A stretch of DNA of 64,000 bases from Rubrivivax sp. (GTDB taxonomy: Bacteria; Pseudomonadota; Gammaproteobacteria; Burkholderiales; Burkholderiaceae_C), in contig JADJYX010000001.1 of the NCBI GenBank assembly GCA_016719535.1, positions 124,001 to 188,000 of the forward strand, read 5' to 3'. The translations under genes and the position numbers were made by a program. Positions within the stretch are counted from its first letter, which is position 1. Every line of letters starts with the position of its first letter. The notes beneath the pieces are model-generated. The model did not search any database, had not been told where the DNA came from, and saw only the letters and a program-made list of their open reading frames with translations. Shown here in pieces: positions 22,944 through 30,807 of the stretch.

Positions 22944-24230
22944 TCAGCCGGTGCGTATGTCGGCGCGTTTGAACAGCGCCTGGCGGGCTTCGTTGAGCTC
23001 CTGGGCGGCCTGCACATCGCTCAGTGCTCGCGCCAGTTGCTGCAGCTCCAGCAGCGTGACGCCGGGCCGCAAGAAGCTCGCCGCGTTGGGCAGACTGGCC
23101 AGCTTGTCCAGCGGCGTCATCGCGTCGCGCGGCCGGTACACGCGCTTGATCCGCCCGGGCTTCTTGGGGTCGGCCAGTTCGGTGGCAAACAGGCATGGCC
23201 GATGGAAATTCAGGAACGGGTTGAGGTACTCGCGGCAGTAGGTGTCGAAGCGCGCGGCATGGCGGCGGTGGATGTGCTCGTAGCCGAACTCCTTGCGCAC
23301 CACGGCCCCGTTTTTCGTCTCGGCCAGGCCGTTGTCGTTGCTGTGCCGCGGGCGGCTGCGCGTGAACTCGATGCGCAGCTTCTCCAGCAGCCGCGCCACC
23401 TTGTGGTTGACGTACTCGCTGCCGTTGTCGGCGTGGAAGCCCAGGATCTCGAACGGAAACTGCGCCAGCATCTCCTCGATCACGCTAAGCAGGTGCGCCT
23501 CGGAAATCGCCTGCACGCTGGCCACCACCTGCCACTGGGTGACGCAGTCCACGGCGTTGATGTGGTACAGCCCCTTGACGCCGTCCTGGTCACCCTGATG
23601 CACGCTGTCGATGCGGATGAAACCCGGCCGTCCCTCGGGCGCTGGCGCCTTGCGCACGCCGATCTTGGTGTTCTTGGTCGGCTGGGTCTTGGTCAGCACC
23701 ACACGCTGGCTGCGATAGCCCGCGCTGTGGCGCAGGTTGTACAGGTGGCCCACCGAGATCGAGCCCAGCCGCTCGAAGCGCTCGTCACCGAAGATGTCTC
23801 GCTGGCGGCGCAGCACGCAGGCCGTGGCCGGGCCCGACAGCGTGCCCATGGCACGGTCCACATCGACCAGCAGCGCCACGTCCGCAGGCGTGTACAGGCG
23901 GGCAAACGCGTGACTTGGCGCGCCGTAGTTCTTGACCAGCGGCTTGCCGGCGTCCCAGCGTGAAACCAGCCGCGCGATCTGGGCTCGGCTGTAGCCGCTC
24001 AGGCGCTGCAGGTAGGCCAGCACCGCGCCGCGGTCTGCGCGGGCGAGATGGCGGTATTCAAAGCGCCGCAGCACCGACTCGATCCACGCATACCGACCCT
24101 CGTCGTCAGCCGCCGCATGGAACTCCATCGCCTGCGTACCCGCCAACACCTGACGCACCTGATCCAGCGTGCGCACCTGGGCTTCGTCCATGTCGATCAC
24201 CATCGATTCGATGATCGACCCGCTCCGCAC
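22944..24230 (-). CDS. transposase/integrase with rve (DDE) domain
   Basis: A 428-residue protein with an N-terminal helix-turn-helix region (~60-130, including SGYSRAQIARLVSRW) and an integrase core. The catalytic triad is D208 (FIRIDSVHQGD), D268 (GFHADNGSEYVN) and E304 (GLAETKNGAV), with 35 residues between the last two. It resembles IS481-like and related rve transposases. GTG 24230 gives the longest protein; an ATG at 24203 is an alternative start. The gene is complete, so the element may be active. Confidence 0.88.
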   Translation of the reverse strand: MRSGSIIESMVIDMDEAQVRTLDQVRQVLAGTQAMEFHAAADDEGRYAWIESVLRRFEYRHLARADRGAVLAYLQRLSGYSRAQIARLVSRWDAGKPLVKNYGAPSHAFARLYTPADVALLVDVDRAMGTLSGPATACVLRRQRDIFGDERFERLGSISVGHLYNLRHSAGYRSQRVVLTKTQPTKNTKIGVRKAPAPEGRPGFIRIDSVHQGDQDGVKGLYHINAVDCVTQWQVVASVQAISEAHLLSVIEEMLAQFPFEILGFHADNGSEYVNHKVARLLEKLRIEFTRSRPRHSNDNGLAETKNGAVVRKEFGYEHIHRRHAARFDTYCREYLNPFLNFHRPCLFATELADPKKPGRIKRVYRPRDAMTPLDKLASLPNAASFLRPGVTLLELQQLARALSDVQAAQELNEARQALFKRADIRTG

Positions 24231-24307
24231 AGGCGCTGCCTGCCAGCCCCCAAACCGACGCTCTCAGGTGCCCTCCAGGCTCATTCCTCGGTGGAATCCC
24301 GCGCCCA

Positions 24308-24341
24308 GCTCCAGGCTCATACCTCGTTGGACAAGACTGGC
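24308..24341 (-). repeat. right terminal inverted repeat of the insertion sequence
   Basis: Reverse complement of the left end with the same 17-bp core. A second related copy (CTCCAGGCTCATTCCTCGG, from 24279) lies 29 bp further in, so the right end has tandem binding-site-like repeats. Confidence 0.7.
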
Positions 24342-24396
24342 TGGCCCGGCCGCATCCCGCGGCGTACCATGCCCGGCAACGCCCCAGGAGACGACC

Positions 24397-24615
24397 ATGC
24401 CCATCCGCGCCATCGTGCCGTGGCCCCTCTTGCTCTTGCTCGTGCCCCTGCTTGGCGCCTGCGGCGCCGAAGTCGCGGGCACGGCCGCGGCCGTGGGCAA
24501 GCTTCAGGCCACCCAGGCGCAGCAGGCCCAGGCCCAGCAGGACCAGGTCAGAAAGCAGCTGGACGCCGCGATGCAGCGGGCCCAGCAGGCCGCCTCCGCG
24601 GCGCCCCAGGAGTAG
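24397..24615 (+). CDS. small lipoprotein
   Basis: A 72-residue protein from ATG 24397, with an AGGAG nine bases upstream. A hydrophobic signal (IVPWPLLLLLVPLLGACG) ends in the lipobox LGAC. The mature part is Ala/Gln-rich and probably helical (QATQAQQAQAQQDQVRKQLD), like small coiled-coil envelope lipoproteins. It is the first host-like gene to the right of the insertion sequence. Function unknown. Confidence 0.75.
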   Translation: MPIRAIVPWPLLLLLVPLLGACGAEVAGTAAAVGKLQATQAQQAQAQQDQVRKQLDAAMQRAQQAASAAPQE

Positions 24616-24685
24616 CGCCCGCCGCGGCCGGGGTCGCGCTGGCGCGGCACAGGCGTTCATCCATCGCCATCGTCCGGAGGGCCGC

Positions 24686-25312
24686 ATGCCAGAGGCGCCG
24701 ATCGACTGGTCTGCATTCAACCGGGCCGCGCGGTCGCGGCCGTCTCGTGAATTGCTGCGGCGGACGCTCGGCTGCATGGCCATCGAAGGCCGGCCGCCCG
24801 GCGTCGCCGTCGACCTGGGGTGCGGCGCAGGCGCCGACAGCCTGGAGCTGCTGCGGCGTGGATGGCTGGTCCACGCCGTGGACGCGTCTTCCGACAGCCT
24901 GGATCTGCTGAAGGCGGCGGCCGAGCCTGAATCCAGCGGCCGGCTGCATGCCCACCTGCAGGCCTACGAGTCTTTCGACGTCCCGGCTTGCGACCTGATC
25001 TGGGCGGGCTACAGCCTGCCCTTCTGCCATCCGCAGGCTTGGCCCGTCTTCTGGCAACGCGCTGTCCAGGCGCTGAGGCCCGGCGGCCGCATCGCGGGCG
25101 ATCTCTTCGGCACCCGGCACGCCTTCGGATCCGAGGGCGATGTGCTGCTCTTCACCGAAGCCGAGGCGCGGGCCCTGCTGGCGGGCCTGGAGGTCGAAGC
25201 CTTCGACATCGAGGATGGCCATCGCCCCAGCGGTGGCCAGATCACGCGCTGGCATGCCTTCGGCTTTGCCGCGCGCAAGCCGGCAGCCGGCGTGGCCTGG
25301 CAAACGCCCTGA
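24686..25312 (+). CDS. class I SAM-dependent methyltransferase
   Basis: A 208-residue protein from ATG 24686, five bases after GGAGG. Motif I is VAVDLGCGAGADSLELLRRG, followed by an acidic residue after strand 2 (VHAVDASSDSLDLL) and LRPGGRIAGDLFGTRHAFG as the post-motif loop. The fold is that of small-molecule methyltransferases such as the TehB/UbiE-like group. Nothing in the sequence or neighbours fixes the substrate. Confidence 0.85.
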   Translation: MPEAPIDWSAFNRAARSRPSRELLRRTLGCMAIEGRPPGVAVDLGCGAGADSLELLRRGWLVHAVDASSDSLDLLKAAAEPESSGRLHAHLQAYESFDVPACDLIWAGYSLPFCHPQAWPVFWQRAVQALRPGGRIAGDLFGTRHAFGSEGDVLLFTEAEARALLAGLEVEAFDIEDGHRPSGGQITRWHAFGFAARKPAAGVAWQTP

Positions 25313-25387
25313 CGGCACCATCCATCATCGGCCGCTGCCAGGCGCCGCCATTCATCGTCCCCACCCGAACCCCATCACCCCCACCCC

Positions 25388-25822
25388 ATGAACACCCCAT
25401 CGACCCCGGCCGAGCAGGCCATCCGCGCGGCGCGTCAGGCGCAGAACGAGGCGATCGCGCGGTCGGACTTCGACGCCGTGGCGCGCCACTGGACCGAGGG
25501 CGTCACGATCCGCCGCGCGCTGGGGCATGCGGTCGATGGCGCCGAGGCCGCGCGCCAGGTGCTGGAGCAGGCCGCGCAGCGCCGTCCGGCCATCGTCTAT
25601 GCGCGCATCCCTGACGGGGTGCAGGTCTCCGGCCACTGGCCACTGGCCTACGAAGAAGGCGCGTGGTCGGCCTGCCTGGCGTCGGACCTGGCGCAGCCCA
25701 TCCAATCGGGCCGTTATGCGGCGCAGTGGGTCTGCCGTGGCGGCACCTGGCTGATCCGCTCCGAGGTCTTCGTGGCCCTCGGCGGCAGCGGCCCGGGCCT
25801 GGACATGGCGGCGCTGCCGTAG
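25388..25822 (+). CDS. SnoaL/NTF2-like (DUF4440-type) protein
   Basis: A 144-residue protein with the NTF2-like pattern: an N-terminal helix pair (AEQAIRAARQAQNEAIARSDFDAVARHW), a conserved Trp and a curved sheet (YAAQWVCRGGTWLIRSEVFVAL). Members act as small isomerases, hydrolases or binding proteins. It ends 43 bp from the stop of the convergent cyclase gene, with a short CCACGG-rich tandem repeat between them. Function unknown. Confidence 0.7.
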   Translation: MNTPSTPAEQAIRAARQAQNEAIARSDFDAVARHWTEGVTIRRALGHAVDGAEAARQVLEQAAQRRPAIVYARIPDGVQVSGHWPLAYEEGAWSACLASDLAQPIQSGRYAAQWVCRGGTWLIRSEVFVALGGSGPGLDMAALP

Positions 25823-25865
25823 GCCGCGGCCGGCCACGGCCACGGCCACGGTTTCAGCCACGGTT

Positions 25866-28800
25866 TCAGCCGGTGGCCACCCCCCGCGCCTGCGCGGCAT
25901 GCCAGTCCATCTGCAGCCGCTCGAAGGCCGCCGCCGCCGCTTCGGCCTGCGCACGCGCCTCGGCCGGCCGGCCCTGCTGCCGCGCCAGCTGCGCCGCGCA
26001 CAGCCCATTGCACGCCGCCTCGTGCGCCGACTGCCGGCGCGCCGCCACCTGCTGCGCGCGCGCCAGCCAGCGTGCGGCGCGCGCCGCGTCGCCGCGGCCG
26101 GCGGCATGCAGCGCCAGCGCGCGCGCGGCCATGGCGGCGCCGATCAGGTCGCCCTTGCGGCCGCGCTGCAGGGCGGCGATGGCATGCGCCCGCGCGCGAT
26201 CGGGCTGGCCCAGCGCCAGCCAGCCGTCCACCAGCCAGCCCAGGTTGAGCGAGCGGAACAGCCCGCTGTCGCGCGGCGCCAGCCAGCCGGTGGCCTGGTC
26301 GGCCACGGCGATGTAGCGCTCGTCGCCCGTCAGCCGCCAGTCGGCGAAGGCGGCGGTCACGCGGCCCTGGCAGAACTGGAACAGGCTGCGCGTGCGCTCG
26401 GCGATCCAGGTCGATTCCTGCGCCACCTCGCGTGCTTCGGCCCAGCGCCCTTGCCAGGTCAGCAGCGCCGAGCGCCAGCCCTGGATGGACGCGCCGATCT
26501 GGTGCCGGTGGCCGTCCACCACGGCCCAGGCCTCGTCCAGCAGCGCTTGCGCCTGCGCAAAGTCGCCGCGGTCGCCTACCACCGTGGCCTGGCACACCAG
26601 CGCATAGGCCAGGCCCACCGACGTGCGGCCGCTGCGCCGGTGGCGGCGCTTGATGGCCACCGCCTCCTGCAGCAGCGGCAGCGCGCCGTCGTAGTCGGCG
26701 GCCGCCGTGCGCGCCTGGCCCAGGGTGGCGCGGATCTGCACCGCCAGCGGGTCGTCGCCCGGGCCGGCGGCATCCCGCGCGCGTTCGATGTGGGTGATGC
26801 ACGCGGTCGACTCCCCCAGCGCATACAGCACGTAGCCCAGCGAATGCTCGGCCCGTGCGATCAGCGCCGGGTCGCCCAAGGCGCGCGCACGCTCGACGCC
26901 GCGCTCGAAGACGGCCAGGTCGGCACGGGCGCCGTCGAAGACGCTGACCAGGCCCAGCCGGTCGCTGATGGCCAGCCAGCGCCGCGTCTCCTGGCCCTCG
27001 GGGTCGGCGCGGTCCAGCTCTTCCAGCGCCAGGTGGTACATCGCACGGGCGCGGTCCAGCACCGAGAGGGCCGCCGCGCGGTCGCCGGCGGCCTCGGCAT
27101 GGTGTGCGGCCTCGGCCGGCCGGCCGGCGGCGCGGAAGTGGTAGGCCAGGGCCTCGTGGGGGGGGTCGGCGCCGTCGCCGGCACGCCCCAGCAGCGCCTG
27201 CGCCACGCGGTCGTGCAACTGGCGGCGCTGGTGCAGGCCCACCGATTCGTAGATCACGTCGCGCGTCAGCCCGTGCTTGAAGCGGAAGGCCCCGTCGGGC
27301 TCGGCAAACAGCAGATCCTCGTCGGCCAGCGCCAGCAGCGCCGGGTCGTCGCGGCGGCAGCCGCCCAGTTCCTGCAGCAGCCCGGGCGGGATCAGGTTGC
27401 CGATCACCGCCGCCAGCCGCAACAGGTCGGCCTGCGCCGGCGGCAGCCGCGCCACGCGCGATTCCACCAGCACGTTGAGCCAGTTGCCGCCGCCCAGCCG
27501 CCGCACCAGCCACTGATCGGGGTCGTCGTGCCCGGCCGAGTGGCACAGCTCTTCCACGTACAGCGGGTTGCCGCCGGAATACAGGCGGATCTCGGCGGCG
27601 ATGAAGGGGTCGGCCTGCGGCAGCAGGTGCTGCACCGAAGCCAGGGTTTCGCCGACCGAAAACGGCGCCAGCTCGATCACCTGCACGCCCTGCAGTTCGG
27701 CACTGCCTTCGTCGATGGCGCGCGCGGTGGCCAGCACCAGCAGCGGCAGCCCCGGCGTGTCGCGGCCCAGCGTCGACAACCACAGCTGCGTGGTGGCGTC
27801 GGCCCATTGCCAGTCGTCCAGAAACAGCAGCAGCGGCTGGCGCGCGGCCAGGGCCTCGAACAGCGTGGCCAGCGCGCGCAGCGACGCATCGGCGCCGGGC
27901 GGGCGCTCGGCGTCGGCCGCGGGCAGGCCCAGCAGCGGGCGCAGCGGTGCGGCCAGCCCGGGCTGCTGGTGCTCGGCCAGCAGCCGGTCCAGCGCCGCCT
28001 GCACCTCGGCGGCCGGCGCATCGGGCGCGAGCGCGAGTGCGCCGCGCAGCATCTGCACCAGCGGCTGCAGCGGCGCGGCCGCGCCCTCGTCGACGCCGTG
28101 ACCCTGCAGGATGCGGCAGCCCTTCCAGGCGGTGTGCTGCACAAACTCGGTCGCCAGCCGCGTCTTGCCCACGCCGGGTGGCGCCGCGATCACCAGCCGC
28201 AACGTGGCGCCGGCCAGCACCTGGCCGAGCGCGTGCTCGAGCTGCCGCAGCTCGGCCTGGCGGCCGATGAAGGGCTGCAGCCCGCGGCGTGCGCGTGCCT
28301 CGAAGGCGCTGATCGCCTGGCCGCGGCCCAGCACCGGCCGCGCCAGCACCTCGGAGCCGTCGCCGTCGATGGCCACCGCGCGCTGGGGCCCGGCCTCGAA
28401 GTGGTGCAGGTCGGGGCCCAGGCAGTCCTCGCTGACCAGGATCTCGTCGCGCCCGGCGGCGTCGGACAGGCGGCCGGCGATGTTGGGCGCCATGCCCAGC
28501 AGTTCCAGGCTGCCGACGATGGCGTCACCGCGCTGCACCAGCACCAGGCCGGCGTGGATGCCGCTGTGCAGGCGCAGGTCGGTGTGGCGGCCGCGCGGCC
28601 CGAAGCCGCGCAGCGCGGCCACCTGGCGGTGCAGCTGCACGGCGGCTTCCACGGCGCGGCGGCTGTCGCCCTCGCGCGGCTGCGGCCAGCCGAAGATGGC
28701 CAGCATGCCGTCGCCCTGGATGCGAACCAGCGTGCCGCCATGCGCGGCCACCGCGGTCGAATAGAGCTGGCGCAGCGCGCCCAGCAGCTCGGCGTAGTCC

Positions 28801-28958
28801 TCGGCCTCCAGCGCGCCGCTGAGGGCGGTGGAGCCGCTGAGGTCGGCAAACAGCACGCTGACCCGGCAGCGCCGGCTCTCGGTGCCGGTGGGGGTGCTGC
28901 CACCGGGCTTGCCGGTGTCGGGTGCGGGCTCCGGGGTGGTGACGCCGGCCGTTTGCAT
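25866..28958 (-). CDS. class III adenylate/guanylate cyclase with AAA ATPase and TPR domains
   Basis: A 1030-residue cytoplasmic signalling protein. Residues ~30-200 are a class III cyclase domain (VSVLFADLSGSTALSG with the metal Asp, GGTLVRIQGDGMLAIFG, LRLHSGIHAGLVLV). Residues ~230-600 form an AAA_16/STAND ATPase (QPFIGRQAELRQLE, Walker A IAAPPGVGKTRLATEF, Walker B LLLFLDDWQWAD). The rest is TPR-like helical repeats. Such proteins probably sense a ligand through the TPR/ATPase part and control cyclic-nucleotide synthesis. A Crp/Fnr protein at 36631 is a possible cAMP-responsive partner, but no direct link is visible. Confidence 0.9.
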   Translation of the reverse strand: MQTAGVTTPEPAPDTGKPGGSTPTGTESRRCRVSVLFADLSGSTALSGALEAEDYAELLGALRQLYSTAVAAHGGTLVRIQGDGMLAIFGWPQPREGDSRRAVEAAVQLHRQVAALRGFGPRGRHTDLRLHSGIHAGLVLVQRGDAIVGSLELLGMAPNIAGRLSDAAGRDEILVSEDCLGPDLHHFEAGPQRAVAIDGDGSEVLARPVLGRGQAISAFEARARRGLQPFIGRQAELRQLEHALGQVLAGATLRLVIAAPPGVGKTRLATEFVQHTAWKGCRILQGHGVDEGAAAPLQPLVQMLRGALALAPDAPAAEVQAALDRLLAEHQQPGLAAPLRPLLGLPAADAERPPGADASLRALATLFEALAARQPLLLFLDDWQWADATTQLWLSTLGRDTPGLPLLVLATARAIDEGSAELQGVQVIELAPFSVGETLASVQHLLPQADPFIAAEIRLYSGGNPLYVEELCHSAGHDDPDQWLVRRLGGGNWLNVLVESRVARLPPAQADLLRLAAVIGNLIPPGLLQELGGCRRDDPALLALADEDLLFAEPDGAFRFKHGLTRDVIYESVGLHQRRQLHDRVAQALLGRAGDGADPPHEALAYHFRAAGRPAEAAHHAEAAGDRAAALSVLDRARAMYHLALEELDRADPEGQETRRWLAISDRLGLVSVFDGARADLAVFERGVERARALGDPALIARAEHSLGYVLYALGESTACITHIERARDAAGPGDDPLAVQIRATLGQARTAAADYDGALPLLQEAVAIKRRHRRSGRTSVGLAYALVCQATVVGDRGDFAQAQALLDEAWAVVDGHRHQIGASIQGWRSALLTWQGRWAEAREVAQESTWIAERTRSLFQFCQGRVTAAFADWRLTGDERYIAVADQATGWLAPRDSGLFRSLNLGWLVDGWLALGQPDRARAHAIAALQRGRKGDLIGAAMAARALALHAAGRGDAARAARWLARAQQVAARRQSAHEAACNGLCAAQLARQQGRPAEARAQAEAAAAAFERLQMDWHAAQARGVATG

Positions 28959-28998
28959 GGCGGCAGACTGTAGCGGAGCCCGCTCGTGCCGACAGGCT

Positions 28999-29406
28999 TC
29001 AGCCGGCCGCCGCGTCGAAGGCCGCGTCCACCGGCACCTGCAGCGCGGTGGCGATCTGGTTGGTCCTGGCCGCCAGCGCCACGATGGCCATCAGCTCGGC
29101 ATGCTGTTCGTTCGTCATGCCCTTGGCCCTGGCGGCAGCGGTGTGCGAATGCACGCAGTAGCTGCAGCCGTTGACGATGGAGACGGCGATATAGACCAGT
29201 TCCTTGGTCAGCGGGTCCAGCGTCGACGGCGTGGCCATCAGCGCCTTCACCTCGGCCCAGGTGCGTTCCAGCAACGGCGGGTCGAAGGCCAGGTGACGCC
29301 AGAGGTTGTTGATGAAATCGGTCCTGCGCGTGGCGCGGATGTCGTCGAAGACGGCCTTCACGCGCGGGTCGGTTTCGGGGGCGGCGGGTGCGGCGACGGT
29401 GCTCAT
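28999..29406 (-). CDS. AhpD-like/carboxymuconolactone decarboxylase family protein
   Basis: A 135-residue helical protein with the AhpD-type redox motif CSYCVHSH at residues 81-88, preceded by LTKELVYIAVSIVNG. The CxxC-x-H pattern indicates a thiol peroxidase-like or alkylhydroperoxidase role rather than a true carboxymuconolactone decarboxylase. The gene is divergent from the lipase-like gene, with 86 bp between their starts. Its substrate is unknown. Confidence 0.85.
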   Translation of the reverse strand: MSTVAAPAAPETDPRVKAVFDDIRATRRTDFINNLWRHLAFDPPLLERTWAEVKALMATPSTLDPLTKELVYIAVSIVNGCSYCVHSHTAAARAKGMTNEQHAELMAIVALAARTNQIATALQVPVDAAFDAAAG

Positions 29407-29492
29407 GGGGGTGACCTCGGGGGCGGTGGTTGCTGGAAGACCCTGTGCCGCATGCTACGGTGCGGCTGGTTGTGCTGCTGCCCCACCCGTTC

Positions 29493-30725
29493 ATGCCGAA
29501 GATGACCCTTGCCCCGCTTCCGCCGCTGCCCCCGCTGCCCCCGCGCCACACCCGCTGGCTGGCCGCGCTGCTGGCCGCGCTGCTGGCCGCGCTGCTGCTG
29601 CTGCTGGCCGCCTGCGGCGGCGGCTCCGGCGAACCCGCACCGCCGGTGGTGATCGAGCCCGAGGGGCCGGGGCGCACGCTGGCGGTCACCCCGCTGCGGA
29701 CCTTCACCACCGCCGAGGTCTCGGCCGCGCTGGCCGCGCTGGGCGAGCAGGCGCCGGCGGTGCCGGTGCGCCATGCCGTGCAGACCTGGCGCATCGACTA
29801 TCTGACGCTGGATGCCGACGGCCGCGAGCAGCGCGCCTCGGGCCTGCTGGCGGTGCCGGTCAAGCCTGCCGGCCGGCGCAGCCCGGTGCTGAGCTACCAG
29901 CACGCCACCATCTTCCTGGATGCCGAGGCGCCCAGCAACGCGCTCGCCGCCGGCGAGCCGCCGATCGTGCTGGCGGCCACGGGGTATGTCGTCGCCGCCG
30001 CCGACTACCTGGGCTACGGCGTCAGCAAGGGCTTTCCGCATCCCTACCTGCTGTCGGCGCCGTCGGCTTCGGCGGTGCTGGACCTGCTGACGGCGGCGCG
30101 CAACTGGCGGCTGCGCAACGGCGTGGCGGGCAACGGGCAGCACTTCCTGGCCGGCTATTCGGAAGGCGGCTACGTGACCATGGCCGCCCACCGCGCGCTG
30201 CAGGCCGCTCCCGGCGTGCACCGCGACGAACTGGTGGCCACCGTCCCCGGCGGCGGCCCCTACCACCTGGCGGCCACGCTGGATGCGCTGCTGGAACTGG
30301 TGCGCGACGACTACCCGCTGCTGGGTGCGCTGATCGACCCCGGCTTCCTGCGCCGGCTGGGCAACGATGTGCGCGACGAGGTGCGCCGGCAACTGGTGCG
30401 CGCGCTGCTGCCGGGCAATGCCGACGTCGCCTTCGACACCCGCTTCATCGATCCCTACCTGGCCGATGACCGCGATCTCATCGAGCGCCAGAGCAACGTG
30501 CACGACTGGCGGCCGGAGCGCCGCGTGCGCCTGTTCCATGGCCGCGACGACCGCACCGTGCCCTATGTCAGCGGCAGCAGCACGCTGCAGGCCCTGCAGG
30601 CCCGCGGCGCGCCCGACGTGACGATGACCGACTGCGCGGCGGTGCCCGCCGGCCACCTGGAATGCGTGCCCGGCTACTGGCGGCACCTGCTGACGGTGCT
30701 GGACGCGCAGGCGCGCGACCTGTAG
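29493..30725 (+). CDS. alpha/beta-hydrolase lipoprotein (secretory lipase-like)
   Basis: A 410-residue protein from ATG 29493. After a Pro/Leu-rich N-terminus comes a signal with the lipobox LLLLLAAC followed by GGGSGEP. The nucleophile elbow is LAGYSEGGY (GxSxG), with VLSYQHATIF, LGYGVSKGFPHPYLL and a late RVRLFHGRDDRTVPY region likely to hold the catalytic Asp. The final His is probably in AGHLECVPGYW. The pattern resembles secretory lipases and polyester/feruloyl-esterase-like hydrolases. No clear RBS is seen, so the start (alternative ATG 29502) is uncertain. Confidence 0.82.
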   Translation: MPKMTLAPLPPLPPLPPRHTRWLAALLAALLAALLLLLAACGGGSGEPAPPVVIEPEGPGRTLAVTPLRTFTTAEVSAALAALGEQAPAVPVRHAVQTWRIDYLTLDADGREQRASGLLAVPVKPAGRRSPVLSYQHATIFLDAEAPSNALAAGEPPIVLAATGYVVAAADYLGYGVSKGFPHPYLLSAPSASAVLDLLTAARNWRLRNGVAGNGQHFLAGYSEGGYVTMAAHRALQAAPGVHRDELVATVPGGGPYHLAATLDALLELVRDDYPLLGALIDPGFLRRLGNDVRDEVRRQLVRALLPGNADVAFDTRFIDPYLADDRDLIERQSNVHDWRPERRVRLFHGRDDRTVPYVSGSSTLQALQARGAPDVTMTDCAAVPAGHLECVPGYWRHLLTVLDAQARDL

Positions 30726-30731
30726 CGGCGG

Positions 30732-30765
30732 GCGATCCCGATCCGGGCCTCCCGGTCGGGATCGC
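30732..30765. terminator. strong hairpin between convergent genes
   Basis: Ten-base perfect arms GCGATCCCGA / TCGGGATCGC enclose a second stem CCGGG-CCT-CCCGG. It lies between the stops of the hydrolase (30725) and the CoA ligase (30808), so it could terminate both transcripts. There is no T-run. A G-rich, GGCCGCGGGGGG-type repeat related to those at 52.3 and 52.7 kb follows. Confidence 0.5.
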
Positions 30766-30807
30766 TCCCCCTGGGGGGGGCGGCCCGAGGGCCGCGGGGG
30801 GCTGGAT

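Larger units (their letters stand above)
22681..24341 (-). mobile_element. insertion sequence with DDE transposase
   Basis: An element of about 1.66 kb bounded by imperfect inverted repeats of ~33 bp that share a perfect 17-bp core (AGGTATGAGCCTGGAGC). It contains one leftward transposase gene. The left end interrupts the second DHFR-like copy. No clear target duplication was recognised, partly because the exact ends are uncertain. A further partial copy of the end repeat lies just inside the right end (24279-24300). Confidence 0.75.

Noticed and set aside
28999..29406. True carboxymuconolactone decarboxylase of the protocatechuate pathway
   Set aside because: The CxxC-x-H motif marks AhpD-like thiol proteins, and no pca genes are adjacent.
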